From Larkinella humicola (GTDB lineage Bacteria > Bacteroidota > Bacteroidia > Cytophagales > Spirosomataceae): a DNA stretch of 64,000 nucleotides. A model generated the notes under the pieces. That model made no database searches and had not been told where the DNA came from. It worked only from the letters and a program-made list of their open reading frames with translations. The translations under genes and the position numbers were made by a program. The stretch spans positions 496,001 to 560,000 of the forward strand of contig NZ_VTWS01000003.1 of NCBI RefSeq assembly GCF_008727875.1, read 5' to 3'. Of this stretch, positions 55,026 to 63,575 are shown piece by piece (position 1 is the first letter of the stretch; every line of letters starts with the position of its first letter).

Positions 55026-56930
55026 ATGAAGAAGCGGTTATGGCTGTTTAAAGGACTTGCGGTGCTGTTGCCGGTGTTGCTGCTGGGATTGGCCGAAGGC
55101 TTCCTCCGGCTGTTCGGCTACGGCCAGGATTACCGCTTGTTCGTGGAAGACCCGCAACACAACGGTTTTTTGATCATGAATCAACACGCGTCGGAGCGGT
55201 ATTTTACCGAAACCGCCAACGCGACCGTTGGGAATTTCGAACCCTTCCGACAGCGAAAAGCGGATGGCACGTTCCGGATTTTTGTCCTGGGCGAATCGAC
55301 CACCATCGGCTATCCCTATTTCCACAACGGCTCGTTCCACCGCTGGCTGCACTACCGGCTGATGCATACCTTCCCGAACCGGAATTTTGAAATCATCAAC
55401 CTTTCGCTGACGGCCGTCAACTCCTACACGGTTTTCGGTTTTGGCAAACAATTAATTGATTATGAACCGGATGCAATTTTAATTTATACCGGCCACAATG
55501 AATATTACGGTGCTATGGGCGTCGGCTCAACCAGTTCGCTGGGCGGTCATCCTGCTCTCGTGCGTCTGGTGTTGAAACTCCGGGAATTCCGGCTGATGCA
55601 ACTCCTGAACCGAATGCTCGGCGGTATTCGAAAAACCGTTTCGGGCGAAAACGTGGATTTGCGCGAAAACCTGATGAAACGCATGGCCGCCGACCAGCAA
55701 ATTCCGTACGGATCGGAAGCGTATCACCAGGGCATTGAACAATTTAAAACCAACCTGAACGAGCTCTGTCAGCTCTTCTCAGAACATCATATTCCGGTAT
55801 TGATCAGCAATCTGGTCAGCAATGAAAAGGATCTAAAACCGTTCATCAGCGCGCCGGGAAATGCCGCCCAATCGGCGCAGGAGCAGTTTAAACAGGCGCA
55901 ACAAGCCTATGCAAAAGGTGATTTTAAGGCCGCAAAAAACCGTTTTGTCAGGGCGAAAGAATTGGATTTGCTGCGGTTTCGGGCGCCGGAAGCCATCAAT
56001 CAGGTTATTCAGGAGCTGACGGCTCAATACCCAAACGTGACGGAAGTGGACACCCGGGCGGTTTTTGAACGGTATTCGCCGAACGGCATTCTGGGACACG
56101 AGACCTTACTGGAACACGTTCACCCGAATTTGTACGGCTATGCGCTGCTGTCCGACGCGTTTTACGAAGCCCTGAAAAAAAGGAAACTCATTGCTGCCGA
56201 CTGGACAAACGAACTGTCCCTGGCTCAATTGCGCCAGCACATGCCGATTACGTCCGTCGATTCACTGAAGGGTGTTTTTGAAATGCTGATTCTGAAAGAA
56301 GGCTGGCCGTTTAATGAACCGATGCCGCCCGAAGAAAAACGTGCCAAAACCGTGGAGGAGCAACTGGCGGGGGCGTTGGTGGTGAAGCAGCTTTCCTGGC
56401 GCGACGCGATGGATCAACTGCTGGCGCATTACCAGAACGAGAATAACCCGCAGGGCGCTTTGCAGGTCACCGAAGCCTTGTCGCTGGAATATCCGTATGA
56501 TCCCGGTTTTTATGCGCAGGCCGGGAAATTATCCTTGAGCCTGAACCAGCCTGAACAGGCGGTTTGGCATCTGAAAAAGGCGTTTGACCTGGAACCAGCC
56601 TTTCCCACGGCGCAGAGCCTGTTCATCTCGTTGCTGAAACTGGATCGGCCCGACGAAGCCCTGGTGTATCTCCGTTATGCAGCCGCGCATAACGAAACCC
56701 AATTCAGCCTGACCGAATTGCAAACGTTTGTGGAACAACTGGTGTCTGTCAAAAACCGGTATTTAACCGACACGACGAACGTGGCTCTGAGCAATCAGCT
56801 AGCCGCCGGGTATCTGAAATTCGCCAATGCCGACGGAGCCGCTAAATACGTGGCAAAATCCCTGCGCACCGATCCCCGGAATGCCGTAGCCCTGCAATTA
56901 AAATCCCAACTCCAGGCGATTAAAAACTAA
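55026..56930 (+). CDS. Membrane-anchored SGNH-hydrolase-like protein with TPR repeats
   Basis: The 634-residue protein starts with one membrane helix (about 8-26), then an SGNH/GDSL-like region: the nucleophile Ser in VLGESTTIG (residues 83-91), GHNEYYG and HVHPNLYGY as the later blocks. Its C-terminal part has TPR-like helical repeats (about 480-620). The acid before the His is a Glu rather than the usual Asp. It may cut or transfer acyl groups on glycans. It shares the operon with DUF5989, 7 bases downstream. Confidence 0.85.
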   Translation: MKKRLWLFKGLAVLLPVLLLGLAEGFLRLFGYGQDYRLFVEDPQHNGFLIMNQHASERYFTETANATVGNFEPFRQRKADGTFRIFVLGESTTIGYPYFHNGSFHRWLHYRLMHTFPNRNFEIINLSLTAVNSYTVFGFGKQLIDYEPDAILIYTGHNEYYGAMGVGSTSSLGGHPALVRLVLKLREFRLMQLLNRMLGGIRKTVSGENVDLRENLMKRMAADQQIPYGSEAYHQGIEQFKTNLNELCQLFSEHHIPVLISNLVSNEKDLKPFISAPGNAAQSAQEQFKQAQQAYAKGDFKAAKNRFVRAKELDLLRFRAPEAINQVIQELTAQYPNVTEVDTRAVFERYSPNGILGHETLLEHVHPNLYGYALLSDAFYEALKKRKLIAADWTNELSLAQLRQHMPITSVDSLKGVFEMLILKEGWPFNEPMPPEEKRAKTVEEQLAGALVVKQLSWRDAMDQLLAHYQNENNPQGALQVTEALSLEYPYDPGFYAQAGKLSLSLNQPEQAVWHLKKAFDLEPAFPTAQSLFISLLKLDRPDEALVYLRYAAAHNETQFSLTELQTFVEQLVSVKNRYLTDTTNVALSNQLAAGYLKFANADGAAKYVAKSLRTDPRNAVALQLKSQLQAIKN

Positions 56931-56937
56931 CCCGACC

Positions 56938-57087
56938 ATGGAATTTCTACGCGAATTCTGGCTTTTTATGCGCACCCGCAAGCGGTACTGGCTCTACCCG
57001 CTGCTGATTCTGTTGCTGCTCCTGAGCGCCTTGACGGTTTTAACAACGGGTTCGGCGCTGGCACCGTTCATTTATTCGCTTTTCTAA
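56938..57087 (+). CDS. DUF5989-family small membrane protein (49 aa)
   Basis: ATG at 56938, TAA at 57085-57087. The peptide MEFLREFWLFMRTRKRYWLY is followed by a strongly hydrophobic stretch of about 22 residues and ends APFIYSLF, the DUF5989 pattern. It is only 7 bases downstream of the SGNH-TPR gene, so co-translation is likely. DUF5989 genes tend to sit next to glycan-modification or acyl-transfer genes (from memory). Confidence 0.88.
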   Translation: MEFLREFWLFMRTRKRYWLYPLLILLLLLSALTVLTTGSALAPFIYSLF

Positions 57088-57176
57088 CCCTGTCAGCGGT
57101 CGAAGACCCTGACAGCGGTTAGAAAAGCGATACTAACAACAAACCGCTGTCAGGGTCTTCGACCGCTGACAGGGTT
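57086..57176. terminator. Perfect 35-bp inverted repeat between convergent genes
   Basis: Arms 57086-57120 and 57142-57176 are exact reverse complements (35 of 35). Each arm has two copies of CCTG(T/A)CAGCGGT around GGTCGAAGACC. The left arm includes the last two bases of the DUF5989 stop codon. It lies between the convergent DUF5989 and glucanase genes and would make a long stem on either transcript, so it could stop both. Confidence 0.8.
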
Positions 57177-57182
57177 GCCTCC

Positions 57183-58790
57183 CTACTGATTATCAACACT
57201 TTGATGAAGTGAAATCTTAACACGCTGCTTGTCCGCGCCCTGCACCAGCTCAAATTCATACTTCCCATCCGGAAACTGAAAGGCCAATTGCTGCATTCCT
57301 TCCGGATAGGTTTTAGCATCGATCAGTTTCCGCACCTCCCGGCCAGCTTCGTCAAAAACCGCCAGAGTGATGGCCCCAGTACCTTTTACGGCAAAGTCCA
57401 GTACATACGCCCCCCAGTCGGGATGCTTCCAGAGATCAATATAACCGGTGCGAAAATCGGGGGCGTAGGCATAGAAACCCGTCGGGTAAGCCGGTTTTTT
57501 GATGCCCATTTTGGTCAGTCCCGTCCCGAGTTCCGGCGTTTTTTCACCCAGTTTCCAGAGCAACCCCGAGCGGTAATTTTCCATCATGACCACAATGGGC
57601 CCCTGATCAATCGCCAGATACTGGTTGGAATACCAGTTCAAGCCTTTGTTGTAGGCATCGTAAAAACCGTACGGACCGAAAAACCGGTTTCCTTCCCGCA
57701 GATACAGATTCCGCAACACCTGCATCGAATAATAGGGGGTGTAAGGAAACGACGACAAAGCCGCCGTCGGGCTAATCGTGCCGTTGTCGTTCGTTGGCGA
57801 ATGGGCATCGTAAAAATTATAGTCGTCGCTGGCAGTCAGCCCCCAGTTGCCCGGCCCGTAGCCAAACATGGCCTGACGCGGTTGCAGGCAATGCGCCCGG
57901 TTGATGAGCGTGTGATTGCGGTTCTGCTCCCAGTAGTTGGTCTGTTCATCCTGCATCAGGCGCGGATCGAGGCTCAGGAAAGAATAATGGGTGAAGAACA
58001 GCGGCCCGCCCATCGGAAAACCGAGCAGCAGTTTATAGCCAAAATAGGTTTGCCCGTTGGTATAATGGTCACTTTGCTGGTAGGTGTTCTGGTAGACTTC
58101 CGGTTTGATGGCATGCGTTGGTGAACCGAGCGCCAGCACATACGTAATCAGGGTTTCGTCATGGCCGCGCAGGGGGTGGTTCATTTTCCACGCATGGTTC
58201 GGCGACCAGTGCCAGAGAAGTTTGCCATCGCGAACGTACCAGTCCCATTCGACCTCCCGCCAGAGTTTATCGATCCGTTGCCGGAGGTCTTTTTCAGCAG
58301 CGGCAGTCCCATCGAAATACGCCCGGGCGCTCAGCAAACCATTCACCAGAAAAGCCGTCTCGACCAAGTCTCCACCGTTGTCGTGCTCCGAAAACGGAAT
58401 CACTTTCCCCGAATTGCCATCGAGCCAGTGCGGCCAGGCACCGTGAAACCGGTCGGCTTTTTCCAGAAAACCGGTCATCTTTTGCAATTGCTGCACGGCT
58501 TCGGCGCGGGTTACCCAACGGCGGTCGGCGGCTACGATGATGGCCATAATACCAAAACCGCTGCCGCCCGTCGTGACGATGTTGGGCGTAGCCGTTCGTT
58601 CGGGAGCCAGGCCGGAAACCGGGTGCGCAAAATCCCGGAAATACCGGAACGTGGCTTTTTGAACGGTTTCGAGGTACTCGCTGTATTCGTTGGCAACGGG
58701 AGGAATGGCTTCGTTCGCAGACTGCGCCGAGCAGGTGGTCAGCCAGGCCAGAACCTGGGAAAAGAAAAGGAGTAATTTTAATAGTCTCAT
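57183..58790 (-). CDS. Exported GH144-like endo-beta-1,2-glucanase
   Basis: The 535-residue protein has a signal peptide (MRLLKLLLFFSQVLAWLTTC) ending near the Cys at residue 20, possibly lipidated. The rest is a glucoamylase-like alpha/alpha-barrel (PF10091 type) with HWSPNHAWKMNHPLRGHDE and FPMGGPLFFTHYSFLSLDPR, the segments typical of GH144 beta-1,2-glucanases. A beta-sandwich-like tail follows (about 440-535). It would cut beta-1,2-glucan (sophoro-oligosaccharides). It lies downstream of susD/susC on the same strand. Confidence 0.85.
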   Translation of the reverse strand: MRLLKLLLFFSQVLAWLTTCSAQSANEAIPPVANEYSEYLETVQKATFRYFRDFAHPVSGLAPERTATPNIVTTGGSGFGIMAIIVAADRRWVTRAEAVQQLQKMTGFLEKADRFHGAWPHWLDGNSGKVIPFSEHDNGGDLVETAFLVNGLLSARAYFDGTAAAEKDLRQRIDKLWREVEWDWYVRDGKLLWHWSPNHAWKMNHPLRGHDETLITYVLALGSPTHAIKPEVYQNTYQQSDHYTNGQTYFGYKLLLGFPMGGPLFFTHYSFLSLDPRLMQDEQTNYWEQNRNHTLINRAHCLQPRQAMFGYGPGNWGLTASDDYNFYDAHSPTNDNGTISPTAALSSFPYTPYYSMQVLRNLYLREGNRFFGPYGFYDAYNKGLNWYSNQYLAIDQGPIVVMMENYRSGLLWKLGEKTPELGTGLTKMGIKKPAYPTGFYAYAPDFRTGYIDLWKHPDWGAYVLDFAVKGTGAITLAVFDEAGREVRKLIDAKTYPEGMQQLAFQFPDGKYEFELVQGADKQRVKISLHQSVDNQ

Positions 58791-58805
58791 GCCTACAGAA
58801 TTGAA

Positions 58806-58883
58806 TGGGAACGCGGATTGAACGGATCAAAATGGATTTACACAGATAAAAATCCGTTTTGACCCGTTCAATCCGCGTTCCCA
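58806..58883. repeat. Long inverted repeat between susD and the glucanase gene
   Basis: Arms 58806-58839 and 58850-58883 are complementary at 32 of 34 positions around a 10-base loop. Words such as GGAACGCGGATTGAACGG in the arms look like interspersed repeats of this phylum (from memory). On the minus strand the hairpin lies between the susD stop and the glucanase start. Confidence 0.85.
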
Positions 58884-58894
58884 CCATCAACAAA

Positions 58895-60373
58895 TTAATA
58901 ACCGGGATTTTGCGTTAATACGCCCCCGCTGGCGTCGATTTGCGGCTGTGGAATGGGCATCAATTCGCTCTTGCCGTCGACAAATTGCTTGTTGAGCGCC
59001 CGCAAGACCGAGCCAGCCCGGCCCTGCCGCACCAGATCCCAGAAGCGGTCGTGTTCCATGGCCAGTTCCACCCGGCGTTCCTTCCAGATCGCAGTTTTCA
59101 GTTGATCTTTGCTGGCGAAAACGACATTAGGCAATAAAGCGGCATTGCTGCCCCGCGCCCGCGCCCGAACCGCATTCAGAGACGCTACAGCCTGTTGTGA
59201 TTGCCCCAGCTCATTAGCGGCTTCGGCGTTCATCAGCACAATGTCGGCATACCGCAACAGGCGAATGTTCTTGTTGGAATCGCCCATACCGTTGGGTGAT
59301 TTGGTTTCGTTCTGCGCCACGTATGTCTTTTGATTGTAGTACGGATTCGTCGCATTCGAGATGATGACGACCCCATCGGGCATGGTTTCGCCCCGCTCGA
59401 TAATCGTAGCCGCTTTTCGCGGATCACCGGTTTCGTATGCTTTCACCAGATCTTCGGAAGGGACGTTAAAACCCCAACCAAACTGCCCCCGGACGCTCTG
59501 CACCTCGGCGTATTGCGACCCTCCTCCACCTTGGGGTAAGGCCGCATTTTGTACTTCGAACAGCGACTCGGAGGTGTTCTCACCGGCTTCGGTGAAGATC
59601 ACTTCGTAAGGCGTTTTGAGGTCATACTGTCCCGATTGCATGATTTCATTCGTCAGCCGGAGTACTTCACTCCACTTTCCCTGATACATCGACACCTTCG
59701 CCAGCCAGCCTTTCGCGGCTCCTTTGGTGGCCCGACCCAGTTCAGTGGCTGCGTATTCCGATTTTTCCTGTAAAACCGTGATTGCGTCATTCAAATCCTT
59801 TTCAATCTGCTGGTAAATCTCCTGCCGGCTGGCACGCGGCACGGCTGGCGCATCGTCGTCCTGCAACTGCATAATCAGCGGAACCCCGCCGAAGGCCCGT
59901 GCCAGATTGAAGTAAAAATAAGCCCGCAACATTTTGGCTTCCGCAATCAGCCGTGCTTTGAGCGTTTCATCCATTTCGATGGCCGGAACCCGCTCGATCA
60001 CCTGATTGGCCTTGGCAATGCCCAGGTATTGTCCACTCCAGTAGTCATTCAAACCGCCGTTGGTTGGCGTTACGGTAAACAAATCGAACTCGCTCAGGAA
60101 ACTCGCGTCGCCCGGTTCGCTCCCTTTGTCGGCGTCATCCGACGGAAGACTCGAAAGACCGATGAATGCAAAAACGTGGGTCGGCCACTGGCGAAGTTGC
60201 CAGTAAATGGCGTTGGTAGCCTGTACGGCCCCTTCCTGGCTGTTGAAAAAATCCTCGGCAATTAGCTCACCCTGCGGTTTTTTGTCCAGAAATTCTTCGC
60301 TGCATGCCTGTCCCGTCAGCATCAGGGAACCCGCCAGCGCAATTCTCAAAAATTGTTTCGATATGGAAATCAT
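58895..60373 (-). CDS. SusD/RagB-family lipoprotein (glucan locus)
   Basis: The 492-residue protein has a lipoprotein signal (LTGQACSEEFLD, Cys near residue 24), the alpha-helical SusD core (MLRAYFYFNLARAFGGVPLI) and the C-terminal region (HDRFWDLVRQGRAG). It would cap the SusC pore and bind glucan. It lies 19 bases after susC. Confidence 0.94.
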   Translation of the reverse strand: MISISKQFLRIALAGSLMLTGQACSEEFLDKKPQGELIAEDFFNSQEGAVQATNAIYWQLRQWPTHVFAFIGLSSLPSDDADKGSEPGDASFLSEFDLFTVTPTNGGLNDYWSGQYLGIAKANQVIERVPAIEMDETLKARLIAEAKMLRAYFYFNLARAFGGVPLIMQLQDDDAPAVPRASRQEIYQQIEKDLNDAITVLQEKSEYAATELGRATKGAAKGWLAKVSMYQGKWSEVLRLTNEIMQSGQYDLKTPYEVIFTEAGENTSESLFEVQNAALPQGGGGSQYAEVQSVRGQFGWGFNVPSEDLVKAYETGDPRKAATIIERGETMPDGVVIISNATNPYYNQKTYVAQNETKSPNGMGDSNKNIRLLRYADIVLMNAEAANELGQSQQAVASLNAVRARARGSNAALLPNVVFASKDQLKTAIWKERRVELAMEHDRFWDLVRQGRAGSVLRALNKQFVDGKSELMPIPQPQIDASGGVLTQNPGY

Positions 60374-60392
60374 GATGGTTGCCCGTTAAAAA

Positions 60393-63365
60393 TTAAAATC
60401 CAATTTGTAAACCAACCGTCGTGGTGCGGTAGACCGGCACGACGTCCAGGTCGACCCCGCGGCTCAGCGTGCTGGCATCGTTACCGCCTACTTCCGGCGA
60501 GAAGCCCGAGTAATTGGTGAACGTAACCGGGTTCAGGGCGTTGACATACGCCCGGATGGAACGCACACCCAGCGAACGCAGCAGGCTCGACGGCAGGGTG
60601 TAGCCTACCTGAATGTTCCGAATCCGGACGAAGGAACCGCTTTCGATGAAGTAATTCGAGACATCGTAGTTGGGCCCGCCGTTGGTCAGACGCGGCTGGG
60701 TCGTCGATGGATTTTGGGCCGTCCAGCGTTCCAGGGCAATGCGTTCGTAGTTTTCGTTGCCGAAACGCACCGCCCGCCGACCATTGTAAATTTTATTGCC
60801 GTGGGTCCCCTGCAAATCGACACCCAGATCGAAGCCTTTGAAGGCAAAATTGGTATTGAATCCCCAGAACATTTTCGGAATCGGTGTTCCCAGATAAACG
60901 CGGTCATCGCCATTGATGACGCCATCCCCGTTGATGTCCTCATACCGCAAATCACCCGGCTTGGCATTGGGTTGAGCGCTGCCCCGTACTTCATCGGCGG
61001 TCTGGAAAACGCCTATTCGGTTATAACCGAAGAACGCACCAATGGGTCGACCCACATCCGTCAGCGTAGCCGTCCGGCCGTTGCCCAGGCTACCGCCAAT
61101 AATCGGAATCCCGCCATTGCCCAGGTTGGTTACTTCGTTCTGCACCGTCGTGAGGTTGGCGTTCAGGCTGTATTTCAAGTCGCCGGCGGTATCATTCCAG
61201 CCCGTCGTGAATTCAAAACCCCGGTTGTAGGCACTGGCGGCATTGGACTGTACCTGACGGCCATTCCCGATGTTGACATTCAGGATCATGTCGGACGTAT
61301 TCCGGTTGTAATAGTCGATTTCAGCCGTCAGACGGTTATTGAGGAATCCCATTTCCAGACCAATATCTGTTTGGGTAACGGTTTCCCAAAGCAGGTTCGA
61401 CGTATTGGTACTTTGCAGCGTGGCGCCCTGTTGCAGCGTTTGCCCGGATCCAAAAATGGCGTTCAGACCGCTGCTGATGCGGGAATAATATAAATAGTTA
61501 GGGATGTTGGTGTTTCCCAGCTTTCCGTAGCTGACCCGTAGCTTCAGGTTGCTGAACAACTGTTGGTCCATCATGAAGGGTTCATCGATGATCCGCCAGC
61601 CCAGGCCAACGGCCGGAAAAGTGGCCCACCGGCTTTCGGTCGGAAAGCGCGACGAACCATCCCGCCGGAGACTCACGGTCAGTAAATACCGGTCCAGTAG
61701 GTTGTAGTTGACCCGAAACAGGTACGATGCGTAGGTAAACTCATAGCTGCGGTTGTCGGGATTATCGGTCGTTTGGGCGCCGACGGTGCTACCCAGCGAT
61801 AGGAATTTCACGTTGTTGTTATACCCCGGCACGTTGAAACGGATGCCCTGCAACACATCGGCACGGCTATTCTGCGCCGTCGCTCCCACCAGCACATTGA
61901 CGTTGTGAATCTTGTTAAATGTCCGATTGAACGTCAGCGTGTTTTCCCACAACCAGGTCGTGTTAAGCCCATACTCACGCGTCAATTTGCTCTGGTCATT
62001 CCGCTGGCTGGCCGACACCAGATACTGGGGCAGGTAAACGCTGCTGTTGTTGAGGCCCAGATCCACCCCGAAGCTGGAGCGCACAGTGAACGATTTCAGA
62101 AAGTCGAGTTCGCCATAGATATTCCCGACCAGTTGGCCGCTTTTGGCAATGTCGTCGGTTTGATACGCCAAAACCGCTGCCGGATTCGCTACGGTGCTGA
62201 CACTCGAAAAACCGTAGGTCCCATTGGCATTGACCGGCGTGATGGTCGGGTCGGCATTATAAGCCGTTTGGACAATCCCGCCCGGGATGTTGTTGGACTG
62301 CGCTCGTGAGAACGCCAGGTTGTTCCCAAGCCGGAAATTTCCCGTCAGTTTGTAGGTGTTGTTTAAACGGAAAGTCAGGCGGTTATACGCCGATTTGTCA
62401 ACAATTCCCTTTTCGTCGTAATAACTGCCACTGACGTTGAAGGTAACCCGCTCGTTGCCGCCCGAAGCTGTAATCTGGTGACTCTGGACACTGCCGTTGC
62501 GGAAGATATAATCGAACCAGTCCGTTCCGGCCCCAAACGAGCTCGGATTCGGAAATTTAATGGCTCCGCCTTCGCTGACGGCCACTTCGTTCACCAGCGT
62601 GGCAAACTCGCTGGCATTGGTCATATCAAGCTTTTTACTAAGCTGCGTAACCCCGCCAAAGCCTTCGTAATTAAACACAGTACGACCGGATTTACCGCTT
62701 TTCGTCGTTACCAACACCACCCCATTCGCTCCGCGAACCCCGTAGATAGCCAGCGAGGACGCATCTTTCAGCACATCGATGGTTTGGATGTCGGAGGGGT
62801 TCAAAAACCGGATGTCATCGACAAACATACCATCGACCACATACAGCGGATTGCTGTTTCCCACCGTGCCAACCCCCCGAATCCGGACGTTTGGTGCTGC
62901 GCCCGGCAAACCCTGGTTGGTAGTAATCAACACCCCGGCCGCTTTGCCCTGCAAGGCCTGCGTCGCATTCGCAACCGGACGGCTGGCAATGTCCTGGGCT
63001 TTCACGGTAGAAATAGACCCGGTCACATCCGCCTTTCGCTGCACGCCGTATCCGACCGCTACCACTTCGGTCAGCGTAGTGACATCTTCTTCTAATTGTG
63101 CGTCTACGGTTGGGCCGTTCACCGTGCGTTCCGTCGGCTTCATGCCAATAAAACTGAAAACCAAAACATCACCCTGATTAGCCTCGATGCTGTACTGACC
63201 ATTGGCGTCGGTATTGGCTCCTTTCGTTGTATTCTTAATCTGAACACTGACACCCGGTAATACCGAACCGTCGATCGCTGTCACTTTCCCGTTGACTCGT
63301 TGCTGCGCCCAGGCCGTAGCCGTCAGCAGCAGCAATGCCATTAAACTGAGTAAACCCCTCTCCAT
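60393..63365 (-). CDS. SusC/RagA TonB-dependent receptor (glucan locus, no STN domain)
   Basis: The ATG at 63365 (MERGLLSLMALLLLTATAWA) gives 990 residues with a normal signal peptide; in-frame starts further upstream would precede the -7 box at 63401-63408. Domains: carboxypeptidase-regulatory-like (about 23-100), TonB-box-like EVVAVGYGVQ, plug with YGVRGANGVVLVTTKSGKSG, and barrel. It lacks an STN domain, unlike the SusC at 43 kb, which fits control by a two-component sensor rather than FecR. Confidence 0.95.
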   Translation of the reverse strand: MERGLLSLMALLLLTATAWAQQRVNGKVTAIDGSVLPGVSVQIKNTTKGANTDANGQYSIEANQGDVLVFSFIGMKPTERTVNGPTVDAQLEEDVTTLTEVVAVGYGVQRKADVTGSISTVKAQDIASRPVANATQALQGKAAGVLITTNQGLPGAAPNVRIRGVGTVGNSNPLYVVDGMFVDDIRFLNPSDIQTIDVLKDASSLAIYGVRGANGVVLVTTKSGKSGRTVFNYEGFGGVTQLSKKLDMTNASEFATLVNEVAVSEGGAIKFPNPSSFGAGTDWFDYIFRNGSVQSHQITASGGNERVTFNVSGSYYDEKGIVDKSAYNRLTFRLNNTYKLTGNFRLGNNLAFSRAQSNNIPGGIVQTAYNADPTITPVNANGTYGFSSVSTVANPAAVLAYQTDDIAKSGQLVGNIYGELDFLKSFTVRSSFGVDLGLNNSSVYLPQYLVSASQRNDQSKLTREYGLNTTWLWENTLTFNRTFNKIHNVNVLVGATAQNSRADVLQGIRFNVPGYNNNVKFLSLGSTVGAQTTDNPDNRSYEFTYASYLFRVNYNLLDRYLLTVSLRRDGSSRFPTESRWATFPAVGLGWRIIDEPFMMDQQLFSNLKLRVSYGKLGNTNIPNYLYYSRISSGLNAIFGSGQTLQQGATLQSTNTSNLLWETVTQTDIGLEMGFLNNRLTAEIDYYNRNTSDMILNVNIGNGRQVQSNAASAYNRGFEFTTGWNDTAGDLKYSLNANLTTVQNEVTNLGNGGIPIIGGSLGNGRTATLTDVGRPIGAFFGYNRIGVFQTADEVRGSAQPNAKPGDLRYEDINGDGVINGDDRVYLGTPIPKMFWGFNTNFAFKGFDLGVDLQGTHGNKIYNGRRAVRFGNENYERIALERWTAQNPSTTQPRLTNGGPNYDVSNYFIESGSFVRIRNIQVGYTLPSSLLRSLGVRSIRAYVNALNPVTFTNYSGFSPEVGGNDASTLSRGVDLDVVPVYRTTTVGLQIGF

Positions 63366-63400
63366 AATTTTTCTGATAAATTGTTTGCTTATTCTTAGCT

Positions 63401-63408
63401 CAAATGTA
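63401..63408 (-). promoter_or_regulatory. -7 box for the glucan susCD operon
   Basis: TACATTTG on the minus strand fits the -7 consensus and lies 36 bases before the ATG at 63365. No good -33 is seen, as expected for a promoter needing an activator. Confidence 0.55.
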
Positions 63409-63575
63409 AACGAACTCCAACCAGATTCTGTTAAAATGGGGTACATCACTACTACATCATTTTAACTACACAATTAGTTTTCAACTTAAAAACAGCCTAT
63501 AACCCTATGATAGTGTTCTGTAAATGAGTTTGTTACATTTTTAATAACTTTTCACATTACTTGTGCTTACCCATC

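Noticed and set aside
57288-58775. Plus-strand frames opposite the glucanase gene
   Set aside because: The minus-strand frame has the signal peptide and GH144-like motifs; the plus frames do not.
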